DNA from: Henckelia pumila
Taxonomy: Eukaryota; Streptophyta; Magnoliopsida; Lamiales; Gesneriaceae
Length of the DNA: 64,000 nt
Reading direction: 5' to 3'
Assembly (NCBI RefSeq): GCF_033568475.1
Contig: NC_133123.1
Location: 157,867,753-157,931,752 of the forward strand
In this document: positions 16,283 to 28,369 of the stretch, in pieces
Position numbering within the stretch: position 1 is the stretch's first letter
Layout: every line of letters starts with the position of its first letter
The notes under the pieces: model-generated
What the model saw: the letters and a program-made list of their open reading frames with translations, nothing else
The model's database searches: none
Told to the model about the DNA's origin: nothing
Program-made: the position numbers and the translations under genes

Positions 16283-17616
16283 TTATGCTGTATCAAGCTG
16301 GGAAGCCTGAAGAAGTCCGTCACGGATCTGAGTAGCCACATCACGAACTGCACCAGGTCCATGAGGAATGAACACAGCAGAAGACTTGGAAGTAGCACCG
16401 ATTTCTTTCATCGTGTCGAAATACTGGGTGACGAGTACCATATCCATGACATCCTTTGCAGTGGTACCAGGAACGTTAACAGAGAAACCAAGCACACTGT
16501 CTCTTAATCCGTCGACAATTGCTTGACGCTGGCGAGCGATACCTAAACCAGCGAGATACTTAGCTTCTGCTTCACCTTCTGCTTTCTTGATTTGCAGAAT
16601 CTTTTCAGCCTCGGCTTTCTCATTAGCAGCCACCCTCATCCTAGCAGCTGTAAATATTGAAAAGAATTATTATTTTGTCAATGTCAAAAGTAATTGAGGG
16701 GATAATACAATGATGTCCACATATGATAAGAATAATGAACAGAAAACCGGGATTTACTACTTTATCCAAATAACAAATCTTATGCTTGACCTGCATTGAT
16801 CTCGTTCATCGCCCTCTTGACACGCTCGTCAGGTTCTATGTCGACAATCAGCGTCTGAACAATTTCAAACCCATAAGCAGACATAGCCTGCAAACGAACC
16901 ATGTAAAAGTCAATCTTTTTAACTTCAAGAACCACGTTCAGCCATATGAGTTAGCATCAATGCAAAAATGGCCTTACCTTTTCAAGTTCATCTTCAACAG
17001 CCTTAGCAATTTCAGTTTTTTGCTCGAACGCATCATCAAGATTGAGTTTTGGAACACTTGCTCTGATCACTGGATAATAAGACAACATGTTCTTTTTGAT
17101 TTGTTCTATGTTATACTTTGACAAACACATTCATAATAATCAAAATGAAGACCAAGAATCATAATTCATAATGACTAAGGGCACAACAGAACATTACCAT
17201 CAAATACATATGCCTGAATCTGAGTTCTTGTGTTGCTGAGTTTGTAAAAAGCATCACTTGCCTTATTTGCAAGTGCGCGGTACTGTATCGACGCCACCAC
17301 ATTCACAAATACATTGTCCTAAAGGCCAATCAGTATTTGACAAATTAGTACCGCCGTAATCTAGGTTTCCATTGCATCTAAACTTGCTTTTAAATTATTG
17401 CTAAAAGGTTTGAAACAGCAAACAGACCTTTGTCTTGGTCTCACACCTCACGTCTAATTGCTGCAGCCGGAGCGAAAGATGTCCGGCTAGCTGGCTTCCA
17501 AGAAACCAAGGCACCCAATGGCACCCCGGCTCTAAGACATCATCAAATCTTCCAAATGTCTCCTTAATAGCAACAGTGGATTGGTCCACTTGAACACAGC
17601 AAAATGTATTCCCCAT
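16283..17616 (-). CDS. HIR: Hypersensitive-induced reaction (HIR) protein, SPFH/band 7 family, copy 2
   Basis: Five exons on the minus strand: 17616-17428, 17318-17198, 17069-16978, 16887-16791 and 16647-16283, giving 287 residues. Same domain plan as copy 1: myristoylation/palmitoylation start MGNTFCC, SPFH domain, coiled region, C-terminal FIPHGPG segment. Exon 1 differs from copy 1 at 9 of 63 residues (for example C34 to W in the GCHC/GCHW stretch), but exon 5 differs at only 3 of 121 residues, all near the C-terminus (ending QLDTA instead of QLSTP). The intron bases next to exon 5 are also identical over about 30 bases. This suggests gene conversion over the 3' end. Nothing indicates inactivation. 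Confidence 0.95.
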
Positions 17617-18185
17617 TTCCTACACATTTACAGAAACAGAAACATATTGACAGAAAAATCTGGCTCACGGAAAAATAGAAACAAATAATCGCTAATTCAC
17701 CACAGGATAATAATTTTCTTGAAACAACTCACTACATAACCTTGAGTATAAAATTCTTGCTCATACAAACCAACAATCAAACGATTTCAAGGCAAAAAGC
17801 CTGATTGAAAATCGAGTTACAGTGTCATACGGCGTGTTTGCTACCTATCATGGCATAAAATCTTCCAAAACAAACCCTTTATGCATGTGATAGAAAAATA
17901 TGGGTAAACAAGAACAAAATATTCATCAGTTATATTTCAGGTGCAAAAACAGAACAAAAAAACATAAACTTGATCAAAAACAAGAAAAGGGTTCTAGTGA
18001 AAACACATTTCGGATCACACCAAGAACCCCAATTTACCACTGAGTTTCAGAATCTTGGATGAACCACCAACCAAAACTACAAAAAATTTGAAGGGTTTTA
18101 CTTTTACCGTCTACGAATTATCTGCGGGAGATCGTTAAGCAATGCGAGTTATTGGTGACATCTAATGTCAATAGTATTTATCCTT
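17617..18185 (-). promoter_or_regulatory. Probable 5' UTR intron and leader exon of HIR copy 2
   Basis: As in copy 1, an acceptor (minus strand, ...gtgtag) lies directly before the ATG, and a donor-like gtaaaagt lies at about 18105. The leader exon would be at about 18108-18185. The sequence is diverged from copy 1 in this region. Confidence 0.4.
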
Positions 18186-18424
18186 CTTAGGAAATTTATC
18201 TATCTATAACTAACAGTCTGCTTTTAAAATTTTAAAAAATGAGTAAAATATCTTTATGATTATCTATAATTTTTAAGGGCAATTTTAAAAATATATAATA
18301 TTCCACGTCACTTTGCATAATTTTCATAATTGCACAATCAATTTTATAAAAAAAATATTATATTTAATTTTATTAATGATTATTAATAATTAAAATTATA
18401 AAATTAATTTATCTAACTATACAA

Positions 18425-19055
18425 TATATAAAATTTGAACCTCTTAGCGGAAGGACAACAATTTTTTTTTTTCCTTTCTGAAATTGCCCTTTCAATTCAT
18501 GTATATAAATTTGAATTTATATGTATATATTTTTCTCAAATAACAACTATAGATAGGATAATTTTTTAAAAAATTTAATTATAAGTAAAGATTTTATTTT
18601 TGGATATTTTTATATTTTTCTCAACTAACTATTATAAATATAATATTGATAAATAAATTTTAAATAAATTTTTATATTATCTATACTATTATATAAAAGA
18701 TGTGATATTATTATTATTATATAAAAAATATGTCTATTATAGTAACTACCTTGAGAACACCAAATTTACTTATTCTATATTTACCTTTTTCTGTCAACTA
18801 CCCACTAAAAACCTTCCACAATGTTTTGATTTTAAAAAAATAAATAAACTTTTCTTTTACACACGGAAGACGTGTGCATTTTTTCTTAGTTTTATATATA
18901 AAAATTCAGCCCCTTAAAGAGAGGACATCAATTTTTTTTCCGAAATTGTCCTTTCAATTCATGTATGTATTTTTGAATTTATTTGTGTATATTTTTCTCA
19001 AATAACAATTATAGATATGATATTGATAAATAAATTTTTATATTATTTTAGAAAT
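18425..19055. repeat. Direct repeat pair of about 130 bp in AT-rich DNA
   Basis: The segment at about 18430-18565 recurs, diverged, at about 18905-19045. Shared phrases are ccctttcaattcatgta, gaatttat.tgt.tatattttt and ctcaaataaca.ctatagata. The surroundings are very AT-rich with no gene. The pair could be remains of a transposon or a local duplication. Confidence 0.55.
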
Positions 19056-19375
19056 GAAAAAAATATTAAATATTATTTTTTTGACCAAAAAAATTTAAAT
19101 ATTATTTAAAAATAACATTATATGTAAAATATAATATTAAATATTATATGATTTTATATACATATAAGGGTGCGTGCAATTATGCTAATTTAATTAAAAA
19201 ATCAGGTACCTTGCAAATTTGTCACAAAATCGATGTTTTCAATGTTTCATGTTGATAATTAATTCCATTACTAAAAGCATGACTAAAATATCTTTTTAAA
19301 AAATGTTGATCTTTCCAGGGAATTGCGTAATTGACGACTATCGGATCCAAGCTGACAAAAATGCGAAAATTATGA

Positions 19376-19530
19376 GGAATTATGAGAGCATATTTTATGA
19401 TTGTTGAATGAAATTTTCTTCGAAAAAACTATTTTCTGGGACATTATTGTTTTAGATATTCATTTATGTAGAAATAGTTTTTTCGAAGAAAATTTCATTC
19501 AACAATCATAAAATATGCTCTCATAATTCC
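19376..19530. repeat. Perfect 59-bp inverted repeat with 37-base loop
   Basis: Left arm 19376-19434 and right arm 19472-19530 are exact reverse complements by eye, separated by 37 bases, so an RNA from either strand would form a long perfect hairpin. The left arm with its upstream flank resembles single-copy DNA at about 15050-15170 near HIR copy 1, which lacks a right arm. The right arm is therefore probably an inverted duplication made after the HIR duplication. Confidence 0.85.
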
Positions 19531-19723
19531 TGTAGAAATTATATATCTGACAGTAGTTTTTTTTCTTTTTCCCCTTTTTTAAGTATCTTAATGTAGTTTG
19601 TTCCTTTTCTACAAAAAATGTAGTTTGTTCTTTATTGTCGTTATGTGGGTGCATGAATAGTACAATTAGGAACACCGATATAATATATAGTAAATATTTC
19701 TTGAATAAAATATTATATACGAT

Positions 19724-19983
19724 ATTTCCTCCGTCCCAATTATATTGTCCACGTTTTTTTTATTTTTCATAAATATATAGTCATATACCATATTTAATAA
19801 TATTTTTTTACACTTCTTTACTATCATATCTGTATTAACTATACCTTGAAAATTGTGCAATCATTTTTTAATACATTAAATAGGGATAAAATATGAAGTT
19901 TATATAAAATTTGTTATCCCAATAATTTTTTCTTAATCTGTATGAAAAACAAAATAAGATAATATAATGGGGACGGAGGAGTA
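19724..19983. mobile_element. Stowaway-like MITE (Tc1/mariner type)
   Basis: Bounded by inverted ends reading cctccgtccc on the left and gggacggagga on the right, the hallmark of Stowaway MITEs. It is about 260 bp, AT-rich, without coding capacity. Related degraded copies lie at about 43118-43368 (same orientation) and 43670-43930 (opposite orientation). Confidence 0.9.
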
Positions 19984-20657
19984 TTAAATTGATGAAAAAA
20001 AAGAATCTTAGAAAAAGGTTTTTTTTTTCTCTCTTTTAGATCTCTTTTCTTTTGTTTACAATTCTATAAATATGGAAATTTTTGATTTTTTTCTTAGTTG
20101 CTTTCTCTCTTATGAGGAATGACTTCAGGGATATTTAAATATATGTAAACTCTCAAATGCATAATGAATTAGTGACATTGATATATAGAAGCTTGTTGTA
20201 AAAAAAACAAAAACAAAAACAAAACCAATTCAATAATGAATTATGTTTAAATTTTAACATAAAATTTATTAATTTTTGAAATTGAAAATAGTAATAGAGA
20301 AAAAAATAAAATAATATAAAAGAAAATGCTATTAAAATAGTAAAGCTACATAGTTAATTTGATAAAAATGATAGTTTTTCTTTTATACGCAAATTCAAAA
20401 TTAACATATCATGACCGCGGGTATTATAAGCATTCAAATATGATATGAAGAAAAAAAAAATAGAAATCAAATTAACCTATGTTTAACGTTAAGAATATCT
20501 ATACTACTTTCAATTATGTAAGCACGCATTAATGTGACTACTTGGACACTAGTATTATACAAAAAATCTTAAGAGACGATTTCACGGATAAATTTTATGA
20601 GATAGATCTTCTAATTTGATCATCCATCATGATAATGTATTACCGATTAAGTTGGCA

Positions 20658-21391
20658 TTATAATTCAGTTTTTTTTTTTAAAAAGAAAACATCGCTGGAA
20701 GCGGGGATTAGGCAGACCACTACCTGTATATAAACATAAATAAGCAATACAAGAAAATTCTAAAGGAGAAGGAGGACTAGGCCAAGACCTCCTCAGAAGG
20801 TCACACATTAAAAATAGTCACATCCAAACAACTAGGGTATCAGACCAAGACAACCCTAGAAACTGAGTGAATATAGACAAAATATCATTGACAACTAACA
20901 AATCATAAGCAGAAGTCATCCTGCGCAGCAAAAGGACAGCAAAATCCACGACTCTAGTTAGAAAAAATCCAAACAGACACTGAGGCGCGAATGTAGCGCT
21001 TTCAACATCCTGAAATGGACTAGAAGGTGAAAGCTAAGCTAGAGATATATCCCGAAAGTCACGATCAGCTGTAGAGTCAGCGAACAAAATAGGTCGCCTT
21101 GGAAAAGGAAAAGCGGCCACCAACCAGCACACCCGGAACAAAAGGTAGCAGAGATATGGCGTAGAGATCCCAAACCATATCCTAAAAACAGAGTAGATAG
21201 TAAGACCAAAAAAGAAGAAGACATATGAATCCACCACCGTCTCCCACCATCCAAAAGAAAGAGTCAGGCAAGGGAAAACCACAGTGAGCGCTTGACAAGT
21301 ATATCTCCTTGAAAAATCAAGTCGATCGGGGCAGGGAGACTAGGTAACTCCAAAAGACTCCGAAAGGTAGCCGGAAAGCTGAACCTGCAAA

Positions 21392-21436
<45 letters not shown>

Positions 21437-22472
21437 GTCTAGGCGGAGCTAGAGCAAAAGAAGAAAAGAAAGGAAGCCCAAAAAAAACGGCCAAAAGCGA
21501 ATAAAAGGCCTAGGTAAACCTAGATCTAAGGTAAGGAATCCCGGATAAATCAGAACGGGCCAAGGCAGCGATGTGAGTGGTTAGAGGAACACCAGTCTCT
21601 AACAAACACTGCCTATGTTCATGAGCAAGTTGCGCCAGCGCATCCGCTACCGAATTCCCTTCCCTATAGATATGAGAGAAATGAACCGGCCTATCCCGCA
21701 CCAAAACACGCGTCCTCGACAAAATATGGTCCAAATCCCAACGACACCTCCGAGATCAAAGAATCTGAATGGCTATCTGGGAGTCGGTCTCAAACAAAAG
21801 GGGAAAAAGGCTAAGATCATAACAGAGAAGGATACCCCTCCAAACCGCCCAAAGCTCTGCACGGACATTGGACCCCACACCGATGAACTCACTGAAATAA
21901 GCCAAGACCCGCCCAAAAGAATCTCTAACAACCCCACCCACAGAAGACTCACCCGGGTTCCCTCTCGAGCTACCATCAACATTTAGCTTGAAGAACCAAG
22001 GCGGTGGCCTCAGCTAACGGACAATCGCAGTCTTATGAATCCGTTGAAGGCCAACTGAGATACCCATGGTCCGGGCAGCCTGCAAAGCCCCAATCCAAAG
22101 GTTGGGCTTGATAGTGGTTGCCGAGTGAGCAAGTCTCAGATAAGATAAAATTTGAAATTTGACTTTCTTCGCAGAAGAGGGTAAGTGACGGTGCTTAGCA
22201 TCATTGCGTGCAGTCCAAAGGAACCAAAGCACGACAAATGAAATGAACCCCTTCACATTATCCCAGGAGACCACTCGCGACCCCGCTTCCAAGCACTGAA
22301 AAACAGACGAAAGTCCTCAGTGACGGGGATGCGGACACGGAATATGGCCCCAAAAAAATGCCACACAGAACGGGCAATGAGACCGTCGATGAAAATGTGG
22401 GTGAATGTCTCCGACATCTCACAACATTAACACTTGGACACAAGTGTAATACCATGCTGCTGTTATAATTCA
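20658..22472 (-). mobile_element. 5'-truncated LINE (non-LTR retrotransposon) with 10-bp target duplication
   Basis: Flanked by TTATAATTCA at 20658-20667 and 22463-22472. The left copy is followed by a T run, which is the poly(A) tail read on the minus strand. Minus-strand frames match the 3' end of a plant LINE: a zf-RVT-like part (near ETFTHIFIDGLIARSVWHFFG, about 22330-22430), WLFWTARND-type and then an RNase H-like region (RAELWAVWRGI, FETDSQIAIQIL, REGNSVADALAQLAHEH) at about 21510-21940. Several stops and frameshifts make it inactive. A (TA)n tract lies at 21398-21433 inside it. Confidence 0.9.
21398..21433. repeat. (TA)n microsatellite
   Basis: About 18 uninterrupted TA units inside the LINE. 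Confidence 0.95.
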
Positions 22473-22670
22473 ATTGAAATAGATATGAATTAAGTAACCA
22501 TTTTCTCGGAAAAAAAAAAATCAAATTTTATGTATAAAAATGTTTACGTCGTACCAAATTTTTTTCTTAGAATAAAATACATCCAGTATGAATTTTTATG
22601 TTGTTAATTAAAAGTTGTTTATGGAAAAAATGCAACGCGCAAATCATAGTCAGTTCAAATTATTCAATTA

Positions 22671-23631
22671 GGCCCCGTTTGATACGTTTGATAACTCCAT
22701 GGTTTCACAAGCCACGTTTGTTTCAATTTTTGAGCTCAGATAAACATAAGGATTGATAGATATCTACTGTAGAACTTGGACTACTAATATATATGTTTTG
22801 CTGTGGATTGCATTTGTCCTGGTCGATTAGATAACGCCATTTACCAAATTACCCCTTCAATATAAATATAAATATTAAAAACCACAACTCTTCACTTCTT
22901 CTACCCAAGTCTTCCCTCATCTTTCCTCACCGTCGATCCGCCGCCACCCTTTCCGTTGGAAACACTGCCCTCTCCCGTGATCGAAGATAGCAAAGTCGAA
23001 GAAGAGTTCCCCGAAGTCGATAGACTGAACCACTCTTTAATCCTCCACCTCTTCAGATTTCGCAACAAGAAAAAAGGGACAAAGCTGGATCTATTTCTTC
23101 TTCATTTTGCCGTTCAAATCTCGCGACAAAGAGAAAGGGAAAAAGCCCGTTCAAATCTGGCGACAAGGAGAAAGGGAAAAAGCTGGACAAATTTCAGATC
23201 TTTTTGTTTTGCCTATTGGTTTATTAAATCGTGGGTGAGAGATTTGTTTGGTAGATGGGGGCATTTTGGTCTTGAAATAAATAATATTAACTTATCCCAC
23301 TTTTAAAAAACACACCAAACATAATAATAACTACCAAATATATTATCAATCTTTCTTTATGGTTGAGTAAATGCTACCCGCAGGGTAGTGTCCTGCAGGT
23401 GACATGACGGCTCGTGATTGATTAAAATCAATGGACCCCACTAATTTTGACCAATCATGGGGTTACACATCACCCGCAGGGTACTACCCTGCGGGCGACA
23501 TGTACTAAACCCTTTCTTTATCAACCAAGTACCCTGCGGATGACATGTACTAAACCCTTTCTTTATCAACCAATATTTATCAATCAATTTTTTAATCATT
23601 TAATTATGAAATGCTCGTACCGAATGCAGCC
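22671..23631. mobile_element. Harbinger/Tourist-like non-autonomous element
   Basis: Left end GGCCCCGTTTGATACG follows TTA, and the right end reads, on the opposite strand, GGCTGCATTCGGTACG next to TTA. A 3-bp TTA target duplication and GGC..GTTTG ends are typical of PIF/Harbinger elements. No transposase frame is visible. The interior (22920-23200) is GC-richer, with a short internal tandem repeat (caaatct.gcgacaa.gagaaagggaaaaagc, twice), and might be captured exon DNA. Confidence 0.65.
23484..23573. repeat. Tandem duplication of about 45 bp
   Basis: Two adjacent near-identical copies ending gacatgtactaaacccttt...caaccaa, next to a palindromic cccgcagggta/taccctgcggg motif (23370-23500). 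This may be a small nested foldback insertion in the Harbinger-like element. Confidence 0.7.
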
Positions 23632-23634
23632 TTA

Positions 23635-24594
23635 TAGTACTCCCCATTCACATGGAAATTCGATGGCAACTATTCATGAACAAGAAAATAAATATAGTAT
23701 GATTATTTTATGAAGAGGAGACAAATTTCGAAGAAGACGTGTGGTCTGTGGAGGCATGCAGGAGGTTGACCTATTTTTGGGTCGATGTCATTTTCACGAT
23801 TAAAGAATTTATTAATAGAAACATGTTTCTATTTTAAGAGAATACGTGTGTCATGGTTTATTATTAATGATTGATAAAAAAAATACTCATTTTCTTAAAT
23901 TGAAGAATATTCTATTTTTTATATTTTTGTTAAAATAAAAAGAAAATAACAATTTTTTTAATGAAAAATATCATAAATTTTATTTTAAATAATTTGCATC
24001 TTATCCATATCTATTATATTCTAATAAAAAAAATTTATGATCTTTATCTGTACTTTTGAATTTGTAAATAATCATATAACTCAATTGCATAAATAATTAT
24101 TATTAAAAAACCATTTTTAAAGCCTCTAATTTTAATATTAATCTCGAGATTCTTACCAGATATTTTTAAAAAATTACTTTTATTAAATTTTTATAAAACA
24201 TTTTAAAAATTTTTTAAAAATAAATATATGTTTGAAAAACTATTTTTTAAAAATATTTTTAAGATTGAAAAGGTGTTTGATAATTATTTTAAAAAAAATT
24301 CAAAAAACATCTTTCAATTGATCTTTAACAAACTAAAAATAGCAAAAACTGTTTAAAAAAAAAAACAGAAAATGTTTTACAAATTCTCACTCAAACACAA
24401 ATTTTAAGGGTTTTTTAACTTATAAAACACTCTAAAAATGTTTTTAAATTACTTGTTCAAACAGTGTCAATACTTTTAACTACTTTAACAATAGACAATT
24501 ACTTAGTATACGTAGATTAGTATGATATGGGTATGAATTTGTCTACTGTAACGCATGTATAATTTATTTATAATAATATTAGGAAATTGGTTTT
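23635..24594. other. AT-rich intergenic DNA, nothing recognised
   Basis: Very AT-rich, with many oligo-A/T runs and no coding signature on either strand. Confidence 0.5.
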
Positions 24595-24830
24595 TTTATT
24601 CGGTTAACTTGTTTTTTTTTTTTCTTTTGATCAATCAACTTTTTAAAATTTGGTTTTGATACACTTACTTTTAGTTTTAAGCTATTTTAGTCCAATTTTT
24701 GATTTGACACCGAAAAATGCACACATATCAAACTTTCACGTTACCAATTAGACCAAAATAACCGTAAATTAAAAGTCTATATATGAAAACCAAGTTTTGA
24801 AAATTTAATAAATCAAAACAAAAAATTAAA
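24595..24830. mobile_element. Foldback MITE-like inverted repeat
   Basis: The left half (gatcaatcaacttttt, aaaatttggttttgatac, agctattttagtcc) is mirrored as an imperfect reverse complement by the right half (gaccaaaataacc, gaaaaccaagttttgaaaatt, aataaatcaaaac). About 235 bp, no coding capacity. Borders approximate. Confidence 0.6.
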
Positions 24831-24839
24831 CAATTTTAT

Positions 24840-26273
24840 AATATAATTGGACAGAATTCAAGTCGATCCCACAGAGACTAATGTTCAAATACTAAGATAT
24901 AGATTATTAAATTTAGTCTAGGCTAATTAAAATGAGAGATTTTTACGACTTATTCAACTAATGAAAATAACTAAATTATTCTAAAGCGGAAGTTTAAATT
25001 AAATTAAATGAGCAAAAAAACTTTAAGACTGATTCAAATTTTTGAAAAATGACCAGGAACATACAACGGTACCAGACATCGATAATTGTCATGTATTGGA
25101 TTTAATCAAACAAGACTCATTCATATTCACGACGAAATTCCCTAGAATAATTATTAATCTATTTCTAGAATTAATAATCCTATTTTCATTTAACAGTCCA
25201 ATTATTTCTAATTGAATTTAATTAAACAAAAACACATTCACGAGTTATGGAATTTCAGCTTTCGCCTAAAATCGCACACTGAAACCGAATACTATTTCTA
25301 GTCAAGCGGTTTAACCATGTGTCAATCAATATTTTTGAAGCTAATTTCAATCTTTTCTTTTTCAAGTCCAGATCAAACAATAAACATGCAATTAATTGGT
25401 CAGATTAAAAGCAAGAATTATGCACAAATATCAATCAATAAATATTTCATAAATAAAAAATCAATCAATCCATTCCATGAACAAAAATCAATAGTTTGGC
25501 TCTATCGTGGCCCCGGTCAAAATATGATTACTCCATAATATCAAAGAGAGACAAAATTCTCATGTTTGAATTCATAATAAATAAATCAGAAAAAGAAGAA
25601 TAAAGAAAATCTCAGCGATGATGCCGAATCTTGCTTGTGTTCTTCAATTCTGCTCTCCGCCGTCAGTTCTGAAATCTGGCAAAAGTTTAAGAGTCAAAAG
25701 TCCTCTCCCATTAGGGCTTGATTCCCTTTTATATCTCTCTCAAAAAGCCCTATTTTTCGTCCCAAATATGTGTCCAATATTGCCTTCAATAAAAGAGTCT
25801 CGAAATTTCCAAATTTTGGAAATATAATTTTTTTCCAAATTCGCGAACCACACGGACCCCGGATACCCTCCGGATGCACATCCGGATATTAAATTTTCTT
25901 GTGAACAGTAACTACACGGACCCCGGATAATGTCCGTGTACCCCTCCGAATGTACTCTGTCCCGAATTTCTTCATTAACATGTGCACGGAGGTGGTTCCA
26001 GACAGGGCACGGGGTCCGGATATTTTTCTGTCTAGAATCCTTCTTGGCTTCTAGGGATTTTTTCGTGTTTTTCGGCCAAGTTCCGACGTGGCATCGCATT
26101 GTTTGACTTTTTCTTCAATATTTAAGTCTTCTCAACTTTTATTCAAACCTACAAACGCATAAAAGTATGACAAAATCGGCGCAAAAGTCGGAATAAAAAT
26201 GCCAAATAAGCACGAATAAGGCAAAATAAAGTGTCAAATAAACGATATAATTTGTGCTTATCAATTATGCATG
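24840..26273 (-). mobile_element. Probable solo LTR of a Gypsy-type element
   Basis: On the minus strand it begins TGATAAGCACAAATTATA (at 26273) and near its other end contains CTCTGTGGGATCGA (about 24863-24876). The LTRs of the element at 54602-60244 begin TGATAAG and carry CTCTGTGGGATCGA about 80 bases before their ends. No internal domain or second LTR is adjacent. It contains three GC-rich phrases related to cacggaccccggata (25850-26020). The left border and the target duplication could not be resolved. Confidence 0.55.
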
Positions 26274-27174
26274 GTTTAGAGGTTGCATGCATGAAAACAC
26301 AAACCATGGTTAAAGAATTTGCTTGAGTTTGACGACATAGAAGAGGGAACAATAAAACACTTGTGATTTAGGTGCATAAGCTGCCTCGCGGCCCGAAAAA
26401 GAAATGAACAATCAAGCTAGAATCAAGCTGGTGATTACCTTTCCCAGGAGTAACGAGTAAATTATATCTGAAGACATGTACATGTTTTTTTTACAAATAT
26501 AAAAGGAACCAGCATTTTGGGCTCATTATTTGTTGAGAAAGATAGCCAAAATTAATTGAATTTTATGTAGCGGAAGTTTTTGATTCTTTTTTCTTATACT
26601 ATCGGATCAAAGTGTTTCCATGATATCAATATCAATCAAGATAATAAGCACGAAGAAAACGACACAAGGATTTTTACGTGGAAAACCTAAATTAGAAAAA
26701 AACCACGGGACCTAAGTCCACCAAGAAAATCTTCACTATATCAATAATGAGTACAACACATTCCTAGAATAATAGGAGATAACAACAACGCTCCCTAGAA
26801 CAACTTAGGGGATACCAAGTACTTCAAGAATAATAATTCTTGGATGACACACTCAATCTCACTTTACAAGTGGAACTCACACAAATCTAATCACATAGAA
26901 AATTCTTTCTGATGTGGAAAATCGGACATCGCCGCAACCACAGAGCATACTAAAATTTATCTAAATGACTAGGCTACAAAAAACACTATTTATTAATTGC
27001 TTGTGTTTTTGGGATTTCTTGGGATGATTTGAAACAATGGTTTTGGGGTGTATTTATAGGCAAGATTTTGGATGTTAGGTAAAGTGTGAAACCATGACAA
27101 TGTGAATGGTATCAAGTTTGGTAGCCATCAAATTTGAGTTGAATTGTTGAATCCAAAATGACACTACAAGAAAA

Positions 27175-27495
27175 ACGCAAAAAGACAATGGATTTTATCC
27201 ATTGTCGTAGGGGGTTAAAAACTGTTGTAACTGAGGGTGTTGTTAAAAGTACGCACCTACGACAACGGATAAAATCCGTTGTCTTTGAGGGAAAAGACAA
27301 CGGATAAAATCCGTTGTTGTAGGTGCATATACGACAACGGATTTTATGCGTTGTCGTTAGGGGCGAATCCGTTGTCTTTGATAGAAACAACAACGGATTT
27401 TATCCGTTGTCGTAGGGGCGTGCTTTTAACAATACCATCAGTTACAACAGTTTTAGATCCCTACGACAACGGATTTTATCCGTTGTTGTTTTTTA
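27175..27495. repeat. Left subterminal repeats of the CACTA element
   Basis: Repeated units of the form gacaacggattttatccgttgtc, itself a palindrome, in both orientations. These are the presumed transposase-binding region. Confidence 0.85.
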
Positions 27496-28369
27496 TATAA
27501 AAAACAAAAAAAAAATTTAAAAAATAATATAAATTTCAATATTATAAATAAACCAAAATTTAAAATTTCAAAAATAAAATTTAATATACAATTTTTTAGT
27601 ATTACAAATCACTCAAAATTAGAATTCTAATTCAATACAAATCATTAGAATTCTAATTCAATACAAATCGGAACATCCAAACATCAAATATACAACTTGC
27701 AGCAATTTTTCGAGCTCCTCATTGTTCCTCATGGCTCATGGTCAATAGCAAGTGTGTCGAGATTATCCTGTTCTTGTTATCACACACAGCATTTCCAACC
27801 AATTCCAACACCTTTAATCACTAACCAAAATGTTGGATAAAAAAAACGAAATATATTAATACTAACTTGGTGCCGAGGCCTAAAAGTATTTTACAGGACA
27901 ACACCTACACATATTATTTCATCAACCATATCTGAAATTTGAAACCACCATTAATATACTATACGAGTCAATAATTATGCAATGTTTCAATATCACTATT
28001 TCACCATGCTAGCATTTGGAAGGCCCATTTAACATATTTTTCACGGAACAAGGATGCCAAATTTTATTGAGGAAAATGTAATCTCGAAGTAGCCATAAAA
28101 TGCAAGCATAAATTACGCACTACCTTCATTATACGTGTATGGAACACATTTGAGAGGTACAAGGAACCTGCTAGAATACCAGAGATCCCTGGTAGCGTAG
28201 ATCTTTTCCAGGATGACAAGAGGAGCTGCAAGATAGCAATTAGCAAAGTTAGCATAAAATAATAAGTATAAAGAAAAAGGTAACGACATAAAAGAATGAA
28301 TAGGCTGGTACCTAAACTCAAGAAACAAAATGATACTAAACAAATCAAAACAAAGGCCAAATCCTCAAT

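Larger units (their letters stand above)
12043..19540. repeat. Tandem segmental duplication carrying the HIR genes, offset about 4.24 kb
   Basis: HIR stops at 12043 and 16283 give an offset of 4240 bases. Upstream pieces at about 15050-15170 and 19340-19440 keep roughly the same offset (4280-4290). Exon sizes are identical. The copied unit therefore spans at least gene plus upstream DNA. The outer borders cannot be set by eye. Confidence 0.65.

Noticed and set aside
21264-21494. Frame with an Ile/Tyr repeat, possible membrane protein
   Set aside because: The repeat is translation of the (TA)n microsatellite in the LINE.
24840-26273. A complete Gypsy element around the TGATAAGC LTR
   Set aside because: No second LTR, primer site or internal domain adjacent; only a solo LTR is supported.
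26274-26530. Remaining cathepsin B exons on the far side of the full Copia
   Set aside because: A short exon-like piece with AG and GT borders is visible on the minus strand (about 26435-26470), but its translation does not match the expected cathepsin B segment.
27175-27495. Regularly spaced short repeats resembling a CRISPR array
   Set aside because: They are palindromic CACTA subterminal repeats in a plant genome, in mixed orientation and with irregular spacers.
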